DNA of 12,256 bases, taken from positions 1-12,256 of the forward strand of contig CACJYH010000016.1 in NCBI GenBank assembly GCA_902597695.1, written 5' to 3'. The notes under the pieces are model-generated. The model saw nothing but the letters and a program-made list of their open reading frames with translations, was not told the DNA's origin and ran no database searches. Source of the DNA: an uncultured Pelagibacteraceae bacterium (GTDB taxonomy: Bacteria; Pseudomonadota; Alphaproteobacteria; Pelagibacterales; Pelagibacteraceae). The position numbers and the translations under genes are program-made. Position 1 is the stretch's first letter; every line of letters begins with the position of its first letter. Positions 6,752-12,256 of this stretch are shown in pieces.

Positions 6752-8515
6752 ATGCCAACTTATACTGCACCTGTTGAAGATATGATGTTTCTCTTTGAAA
6801 AACTAAGAAACAACAAAGAGTATAATGAATTGGAAAAATATAAAGAAGTTACCCCAGATTTAGTCAAAGATATTTTACAAGAAGCAGCAAAAATAAATCA
6901 AAATTTAATTTTACCATTAGCTAAAGTTGGGGATGAAAATCCTGCAATTTTAGAAAATGGAGTTGTTAGAACACCTCCGGGTTACAAAGAGGCTTATAAA
7001 AAATATATTGAGGATGGTTGGACATCTTTATCATGTGATCCAAAATATGGGGGTCAAGGTATGCCAAAAACAGTGAGTGCATTTTTTGATGAAATGCTAT
7101 CGTCTGCTAGCCTTTCTTTTAAACTCTATAGTGAACTTAGTATTGGTGCTTATAATTGTATTAATCATCATGCTAGTGATGAAATCAAAAATAAATATTT
7201 ACCAAAAATTGTAGAAGGTAAGTGGAGTGGAACAATGTGCTTAACTGAGCCAGTATGTGGTACTGATTTAGGGCTACTAAAAACAAAGGCTAAAAAACAA
7301 TCTGATGGAACATTTAAATTAACTGGACAGAAAATTTTTATTACCTCTGGTGATCACGATTTAACTGAAAATATTATTCATTTGGTTTTAGCAAGAGTGG
7401 ACGACTCTCCAGCTGGTACTAAAGGTATCAGTTTGTTTTTAGTTCCAAAGTTTATTGTAAAAGAAGATGGGAATGTTGGTCCAAGAAATGGAATATCAAC
7501 TGGTTCTATCGAAACAAAAATGGGAATTAAAGGATCAGCAACTTGTGTTCTTAATTTTGATGAAGCAACTGGCTACATGATTGGTGACAAGGAAAAAGGT
7601 TTGAGTGCAATGTTTACGATGATGAATCTTGAGAGGATCGTTGTTGGGATACAGGGTTTGGGTATATCAGAGATTGCTTATCAAAATTCACTTTCATACG
7701 CAAAAGAGAGAAAGCAAGGTAAGTCGAATAATTCAAAATCTAAAAATGGTGCTGATTTTATAATTGAGCATGCAGATATTAGAAGATCGTTGTTAAATAT
7801 GAAATCTATTATTGAGGGCGAGAGAGCTTTATGTTTTTGGTTATCTCAACAAACTGAGGTAAGCCTATATCATCCAGATAAAAAAGTTCGGCAGGAGGCA
7901 TCTGATTATGTCTCATTAATGACTCCAGTAGTTAAATCCTTGTTTACAGATTTAGCAATGGAAATCACTAGTGATGCAATGCAAATTTATGGTGGATATG
8001 GTTATACCAAAGATCAAGGAATAGAGCAGTTGTATCGAGATAATAGAATCACACCAATTTACGAGGGTACGAATTCTGTACAAGCTGCTGATTTAGTTTT
8101 TAGAAAATTATCAAATAAGAACGGGAATGTAATTTATAAATTTTTAGATCAGGTTAAAAATGAATGTAATTCTAACAACGAAAAAATAAGACCATTCATC
8201 TCAGATTTTAATAATTATTTAGATGTATTAAAAAAATTTAGTGATTGGATGATTGAGAAATCTAAAACAGATAAAGATGATGTAAGTGCTGCTGCTAACG
8301 ATTATCTAAAAACTCTCGGATTTGTTTCGATTGCCTACGCATGGATAAAAGTACTAGAGGTAAGCTTTAAAGATTATAATGAAAATAAAAATTTTTATCA
8401 TGACAAAATCGATACTGCTAGGTTTTATTTTGATAAAGTTCTACCAAGAGCTGAACAACATTACAAATCAGCAATTTCTGGAAGCTCCAATATTATGAAT
8501 TTTAAATTCAATTAA
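6752..8515 (+). CDS. dmdC: Methylmercaptopropionyl-CoA dehydrogenase, DmdC-type acyl-CoA dehydrogenase
   Basis: The 587-residue length and the MPTYTAPVEDMMFLFEKL N-terminus fit the long acyl-CoA dehydrogenase subfamily that includes DmdC. Visible are the FAD/substrate stretch MCLTEPVCGTDLGLLKTKA (162-180), KIFITSGDHD (194-203), AMQIYGGYGYTKDQGIEQLYRD, and ITPIYEGTNSVQAADLV with Glu438 as the likely catalytic base. In the DMSP demethylation pathway DmdC converts 3-methylmercaptopropionyl-CoA to methylthioacryloyl-CoA. The specific substrate is inferred from the neighbours, a DmdB-like ligase directly after it (stop and start codons abut) and DmdA; a general fatty acyl-CoA dehydrogenase is the alternative. 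It follows leuB by 26 bp with no visible Shine-Dalgarno or promoter. Confidence 0.8.
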   Translation: MPTYTAPVEDMMFLFEKLRNNKEYNELEKYKEVTPDLVKDILQEAAKINQNLILPLAKVGDENPAILENGVVRTPPGYKEAYKKYIEDGWTSLSCDPKYGGQGMPKTVSAFFDEMLSSASLSFKLYSELSIGAYNCINHHASDEIKNKYLPKIVEGKWSGTMCLTEPVCGTDLGLLKTKAKKQSDGTFKLTGQKIFITSGDHDLTENIIHLVLARVDDSPAGTKGISLFLVPKFIVKEDGNVGPRNGISTGSIETKMGIKGSATCVLNFDEATGYMIGDKEKGLSAMFTMMNLERIVVGIQGLGISEIAYQNSLSYAKERKQGKSNNSKSKNGADFIIEHADIRRSLLNMKSIIEGERALCFWLSQQTEVSLYHPDKKVRQEASDYVSLMTPVVKSLFTDLAMEITSDAMQIYGGYGYTKDQGIEQLYRDNRITPIYEGTNSVQAADLVFRKLSNKNGNVIYKFLDQVKNECNSNNEKIRPFISDFNNYLDVLKKFSDWMIEKSKTDKDDVSAAANDYLKTLGFVSIAYAWIKVLEVSFKDYNENKNFYHDKIDTARFYFDKVLPRAEQHYKSAISGSSNIMNFKFN

Positions 8516-10132
8516 ATGAGTCATTACGATACTAATTTAGATAAGAATAGTGCAAATTATGTTCCTTTAACTCCTTTGACTTTTTTGAAAAGAGCAAAAG
8601 AGATTTATCCTGATTATGAAGCAATTATCTATGAAGATCGTAAATACACCTGGGCTGATGTTTACAAACGTACTATTAAATTTGCAAGCGCCCTTAATAA
8701 AATTGGAATTAAAAAAGGAGATACTGTCTCATTTTTAGCTTTCAACACACCTGAAATTTTTGAGGGACATTACTCTGTTCCTATGTCTGGTGCAGTATTA
8801 AATACAATTAACATAAGATTAGATGCTAAAACTATTGCTTATATTTTAGAACATAGTGATGCTAAAGTTCTTGTTGTTGATAGACAATTACACATAGAAG
8901 TTAAAAAAGCGTTAAGCACTTTAAAAAAAAAAATCACAATTATTGATATAGTTGATAAGTTTGCAGACCAATCAAAGTGTGAAAAAATTGGTGATCTAGA
9001 ATACGAAAGTTTTTTAAGTACTGGTGATGAAAATTTTGATTGGAAAATGCCAGAGGACGAGTGGCAAGCAATATCATTGAGCTATACATCCGGAACTACT
9101 GGAAACCCTAAAGGCGTTGTTTACCATCATCGGGGATCATATTTAATGTCCACAGGTAGTGCAGTTGCCTGGAACATGCCAAACAGACTTAATTTTTTAA
9201 CTATCGTCCCAATGTTTCATTGCAATGGATGGGGCTATCCTTGGACTATACCCATGTTAAATGGAAGAACAATTTGTTTGAGAAATATAGATGTAAAAAA
9301 AATATTTGAATTAATAGATAAACATAATGTTACTCACTTTGGTGGAGCGCCTATTGTACTAAATATGATAACTGGTGCAGCAGAGACTGATAGAAAAAAA
9401 TTAAAGCAAAAAGTATACGTCCTTACTGCAGGAGCCCCACCGCCTAGTATAATTTTCAAAAAAATGAAAGAACTTGGTTTTGAAGTTATGCATGTTTATG
9501 GATTAACTGAAACTTATGGGCATGTAACTCAATGTGCGTGGAATGATGCTTGGAATGACTTTGATGAGGAAAAGCAGAACGAAATTAAAGCAAGACAAGG
9601 AGTTAGATACCCAAATACAGAAGGAATTGCTGTGATGGATCCAGAAACAATGACTGAAGTTCCGAAAGATGGAAAGACGATTGGTGAAATTATGATTAAA
9701 GGAAATGTAGTCATGAAGGGTTATTTTAAGGATAAGGATGCTACAAATAAAGCGATGGCTGGTGGTTGGTTTCATTCTGGTGACTTAGCTGTCATGCATC
9801 CAGATGGATATGTAAAAATCCAGGATAGGTCTAAAGATATAATAATTTCTGGAGGTGAAAACATATCCTCTATAGAAATAGAAAATACTCTTGCAAAACA
9901 TCCTTCAGTATCTATTGCAGCCGTTGTAGCTAAACCAGATGAAAAATGGGGAGAGGTACCTTGCGCATTTATTGAGATGGTAAAGGATAAACCAACAACT
10001 GAGAAAGAATTAATTGGTTTTTGTAAAGAAACCCTCGCAGGTTTCAAGGTGCCAAAACAAGTTGTTTTTTGTGAACTACCTAAAACATCGACAGGAAAAA
10101 TTCAAAAATTTGAATTGAGAAAAAAATTTTAG
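8516..10132 (+). CDS. dmdB: Methylmercaptopropionate-CoA ligase, DmdB-type AMP-forming acyl-CoA synthetase
   Basis: This 538-residue ANL-family enzyme activates a carboxylate with ATP and then CoA. Motifs in order: YTSGTTGNPKG (190-200) for ATP phosphates, MFHCNGWGYPW (233-243), YGLTETYGH (328-336), WFHSGDLAVMHPDGY (418-432), DRSKDIIISGGENISSIEIE (437-456), and the C-terminal PKTSTGKIQK (522-531) with Lys528 as the expected adenylation lysine. The HCNGW motif and length resemble the DmdB group of medium-chain ligases. With dmdC upstream and dmdA downstream, the likely substrate is 3-methylmercaptopropionate, the product of DmdA. Substrate choice cannot be proved from sequence, as relatives also use short- and medium-chain fatty acids. 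The ATG immediately follows the dmdC stop (TAAATG). Confidence 0.82.
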   Translation: MSHYDTNLDKNSANYVPLTPLTFLKRAKEIYPDYEAIIYEDRKYTWADVYKRTIKFASALNKIGIKKGDTVSFLAFNTPEIFEGHYSVPMSGAVLNTINIRLDAKTIAYILEHSDAKVLVVDRQLHIEVKKALSTLKKKITIIDIVDKFADQSKCEKIGDLEYESFLSTGDENFDWKMPEDEWQAISLSYTSGTTGNPKGVVYHHRGSYLMSTGSAVAWNMPNRLNFLTIVPMFHCNGWGYPWTIPMLNGRTICLRNIDVKKIFELIDKHNVTHFGGAPIVLNMITGAAETDRKKLKQKVYVLTAGAPPPSIIFKKMKELGFEVMHVYGLTETYGHVTQCAWNDAWNDFDEEKQNEIKARQGVRYPNTEGIAVMDPETMTEVPKDGKTIGEIMIKGNVVMKGYFKDKDATNKAMAGGWFHSGDLAVMHPDGYVKIQDRSKDIIISGGENISSIEIENTLAKHPSVSIAAVVAKPDEKWGEVPCAFIEMVKDKPTTEKELIGFCKETLAGFKVPKQVVFCELPKTSTGKIQKFELRKKF

Positions 10133-10140
10133 GTAATTGA

Positions 10141-10917
10141 TTGATATTTGAAATAAAAAATAAAACTATTCATGCATCTGATGCAGGGCAAGGCATAGAT
10201 CCGAAAAAACAAACAATAGTATTTCTTCATGGAAGTGGCCTTTCACACATAGTTTGGTCATTAACTGAACAATTTTTTTCGAATAAGAATTTTAATGTAT
10301 TGTCTATCGATCTTCCTGGTCATGGAAATTCAGATGGTCCATGCTTAGATACCATAGAAAAAATTGCTGATTGGTTAGAAAGTGTATTTAAAAAATTACA
10401 ATTAAAAAATTTGATTTTAGTTGGTCATTCTCAAGGATGTTTAGAAATACTTGAATATGCTTTCAAATATAAAAGCAGGTTAAATAAATTAGTTTTTGTT
10501 GGAGGCTCTAATAGAATGCCAGTTCATCCTGATTTAATAGAACTTGCAAAAAATGGTGACTCTGATGCTGTAAAATTAATGATGAAATGGGGTTATGAAG
10601 GCTCAAAAAAATTTATTGGTGGGAATCCGGTAGAAAAAATAATTCAGTCTCCGAGGGATATTAGTGAAGTTTTAGCAGTCGATTTAAATGCGTGTAATAA
10701 TTACTCAAATGGGTTAGAGGCAACAAAAGTTTTAGATCTTCCCACATTACTTATTTTTGGAGAGTTAGATAAAATGATCAATTTAGATGCAGGGAAAAAA
10801 TTTTCAAATTTAGTAAAAAACTCATCTACTCATGTAATTAAAGGTTGTGGCCATATGATAATGATTGAAAAAGCGTTTGAAATGAGAGAAAAGATTTTAG
10901 AATTTTTAATTAAATGA
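10141..10917 (+). CDS. Alpha/beta hydrolase of unknown substrate in the DMSP cluster
   Basis: The 258 residues show an intact alpha/beta-hydrolase fold. [12 protein letters not shown] (28-39) gives the HG oxyanion segment. [10 protein letters not shown] is at 57-66. VGHSQGC (94-100) is the nucleophile elbow with Ser97. IFGELDKM (205-212) supplies Asp210 and GCGHMIMIE (235-243) supplies His238, so the catalytic triad is complete. No signal peptide or membrane segment is seen, so it is probably cytoplasmic. The start is TTG at 10141, since the only in-frame ATG codons are far inside; AGGT at 10131-10134 is a weak Shine-Dalgarno 6 nt away. It sits 8 nt after dmdB and overlaps dmdA by four bases (ATGA), which strongly suggests a role with the DMSP enzymes. 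A thioesterase or esterase role is possible but not shown. It is not DmdD, which is a crotonase-fold hydratase. Confidence 0.88.
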   Translation: MIFEIKNKTIHASDAGQGIDPKKQTIVFLHGSGLSHIVWSLTEQFFSNKNFNVLSIDLPGHGNSDGPCLDTIEKIADWLESVFKKLQLKNLILVGHSQGCLEILEYAFKYKSRLNKLVFVGGSNRMPVHPDLIELAKNGDSDAVKLMMKWGYEGSKKFIGGNPVEKIIQSPRDISEVLAVDLNACNNYSNGLEATKVLDLPTLLIFGELDKMINLDAGKKFSNLVKNSSTHVIKGCGHMIMIEKAFEMREKILEFLIK

Positions 10918-12023
10918 AAAGTTATCCGATAGCAAAATCAAGAAGAGTTAGAAGTACACCCTATACTTCTAGAATAGAGAATCAAGGTGTTACCGCTTAT
11001 ACTGTTTATAATCATATGCTTTTACCAGCAGCTTTCGGTTCCTTGGAAGAGTCTTGTGATCATTTAAAAAAGAATGTTCAGATATGGGATGTAGCTGCAG
11101 AAAGACAGGTTGAAATTTCAGGCAAAGATTCTGCAAAACTTGTACAACTTATGACTTGTAGAGATTTATCTAAATCCAAAGTAGGAAGATGTTATTATTG
11201 CCCTTTGATCGATGAAAATGGAAATTTGGTAAATGATCCTGTTATTTTAAAATTAGCTGAAGATAGATGGTGGATTTCAATTGCTGACTCTGATGTAATT
11301 TTTTTTGCAAAAGGTCTTGCTTCAGGAAATAAACTTGATGTTAAAATTTTTGAACCAATTGTAGATATCTTAGCAGTTCAAGGTCCTAAATCTTTTGATT
11401 TAATGGAAAAAGTTTTTGGTGAAAAAATAAAAGAGTTAAAATTTTTTGGATTTGATTATTTCACTTTTAATGGGGCAAAACATTTAATAGCTAGATCTGG
11501 TTGGTCAAAACAAGGTGGTTTTGAAATTTATGTTGAAAATACCGACTCAGGTTTGAAATTATACGATCAACTTTTTGAAATCGGTAAAGAATTCAATGTT
11601 AGACCCGGATGTCCAAATTTAATCGAAAGGATTGAGAGTGGTTTACTTTCTTATGGGAATGATTTTGATAACAATGATAATCCATTTCAATGTGGTTTTG
11701 ATAAATATGTCGATTTAGAGACCGATATAAACTTTTTAGGTAAAGATAAACTTAAAAAAATCAAAGAAAAAGGAATTGATAGAAAGCTAATGGGTGTTCA
11801 GATAGATTTAACCAAGATTCTTTTAACTAGTTCTTTAGACATCAAGAATAATGAAGGTAATATAATTGGAGACCTAAGATCCGCTTGTTACTCGCCACAT
11901 TTTAAAAAAGTTATTGGTATTGCAATGATAAAAGAACCATATTGCAAAGCATCTTCGTCTGGAACAATAGAAATTGATGGAAATTCTTTAGCTCTTAAAG
12001 TTTGCGATTTACCTTTCATCTAG
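10914..12023 (+). CDS. dmdA: Dimethylsulfoniopropionate (DMSP) demethylase
   Basis: DmdA, a relative of the glycine-cleavage T protein, transfers a methyl group from DMSP to tetrahydrofolate, yielding 5-methyl-THF and 3-methylmercaptopropionate. The 369 residues match DmdA rather than Gcv[15 protein letters not shown] (9-22), [10 protein letters not shown] (29-38), [16 protein letters not shown] (55-70), NDPV with Asp108, [15 protein letters not shown] (194-208) with Glu204 and Tyr206, then [19 protein letters not shown]. As I recall from the Pelagibacter enzyme structure, Glu204 and Tyr206 help bind folate. The ATG at 10914 overlaps the hydrolase stop (ATGA). SAR11 cells depend on reduced sulfur, and DMSP supplies methyl groups, carbon and sulfur. 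Together with dmdB and dmdC it forms a near-complete demethylation cluster lacking dmdD. Confidence 0.95.
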   Translation: MKSYPIAKSRRVRSTPYTSRIENQGVTAYTVYNHMLLPAAFGSLEESCDHLKKNVQIWDVAAERQVEISGKDSAKLVQLMTCRDLSKSKVGRCYYCPLIDENGNLVNDPVILKLAEDRWWISIADSDVIFFAKGLASGNKLDVKIFEPIVDILAVQGPKSFDLMEKVFGEKIKELKFFGFDYFTFNGAKHLIARSGWSKQGGFEIYVENTDSGLKLYDQLFEIGKEFNVRPGCPNLIERIESGLLSYGNDFDNNDNPFQCGFDKYVDLETDINFLGKDKLKKIKEKGIDRKLMGVQIDLTKILLTSSLDIKNNEGNIIGDLRSACYSPHFKKVIGIAMIKEPYCKASSSGTIEIDGNSLALKVCDLPFI

Positions 12024-12038
12024 TATAAAACTTAGATC

Positions 12039-12256
12039 ATGAATATTGCAATTGTAGGAGCAACAGGAAATGTTGGAAGGAAAACATTGGAAATTTTGGA
12101 GAGAAAAGAATTTTCTATAGATAATTTATATTTAGTTGCGTCCTCAAAAAGTGTTGGAAAAAAAATTGGTTTTAGAGGTAAGGAAATGGATGTCCTCGAT
12201 TTAGAAAATTTTGATTTCTCAAAAGTTAATATTGCTTTTTTTGCAGCTGGTGGAAA
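12039..12256 (+). CDS. asd: Aspartate-semialdehyde dehydrogenase, N-terminal part (runs off the right edge)
   Basis: From the ATG at 12039, 72 codons are open to the window end. The protein begins MNIAIVGATGNVGRKTLEIL, the NADP-binding Rossmann motif of Asd, and continues with LVASSKSVGKKIGFRGKE and FDFSKVNIAFFAAGG, as in the bacterial enzyme. The catalytic Cys lies beyond the edge. The enzyme reduces aspartyl phosphate to aspartate semialdehyde, the branch point for lysine/diaminopimelate, threonine and methionine. It starts 15 nt after dmdA with no separate promoter or Shine-Dalgarno visible, so it may be transcribed with the DMSP genes. Confidence 0.92.
   Translation, partial: MNIAIVGATGNVGRKTLEILERKEFSIDNLYLVASSKSVGKKIGFRGKEMDVLDLENFDFSKVNIAFFAAGG

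Noticed and set aside
10914..12023. Glycine cleavage T protein (GcvT) instead of DmdA
   Set aside because: The fold is shared, but the N-terminal [20 protein letters not shown] and [14 protein letters not shown] segments are those of DmdA, and no gcvH or gcvP is nearby.

Overview
The window is very AT-rich and gene-dense. Its gene content and order point to the SAR11 clade (Candidatus Pelagibacter or a close relative, marine Alphaproteobacteria). The evidence is one-to-few-base gene junctions, a DmdA-type DMSP demethylase with its CoA-pathway partners, and an ffh-rpsP-trmD-rplS block running directly into leuCDB. No mobile element, CRISPR array, tRNA or rRNA gene was seen. This taxonomic call is inference from gene content, without database comparison.

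Layout. Positions 1-279 (minus strand) hold the 5' part of dapF. Positions 280-440 form a divergent intergenic region. It contains overlapping promoter-like elements and, at 332-427, a strikingly well-formed four-way-junction RNA fold that ends 13 nt before the ffh start codon. From 441 to the right edge everything is on the plus strand: ffh, rpsP, trmD and rplS (protein targeting, ribosome and tRNA modification); leuC, leuD and leuB (leucine synthesis); dmdC, dmdB, an alpha/beta hydrolase and dmdA (DMSP demethylation and breakdown of the methylmercaptopropionate product); then the 5' end of asd. Every junction from ffh to asd is between an 8-nt overlap and a 26-nt gap, so one long transcript or a few nested ones are plausible. 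No convincing internal terminator was seen.

How the genes work together. DmdA moves a methyl group from DMSP to tetrahydrofolate and leaves methylmercaptopropionate. DmdB activates that product to its CoA thioester and DmdC dehydrogenates it. The usual last enzyme, the DmdD hydratase, is absent here, and an alpha/beta hydrolase of unknown role sits between dmdB and dmdA. asd and dapF at the two edges both belong to the aspartate/diaminopimelate pathway.

The main points of interest are the ffh leader RNA, matching Lys/Glu/Ala/Pro-rich C-terminal tails on two ribosomal proteins of the same operon (bS16 and bL19), the lack of rimM between rpsP and trmD, and the unassigned hydrolase inside the DMSP cluster.
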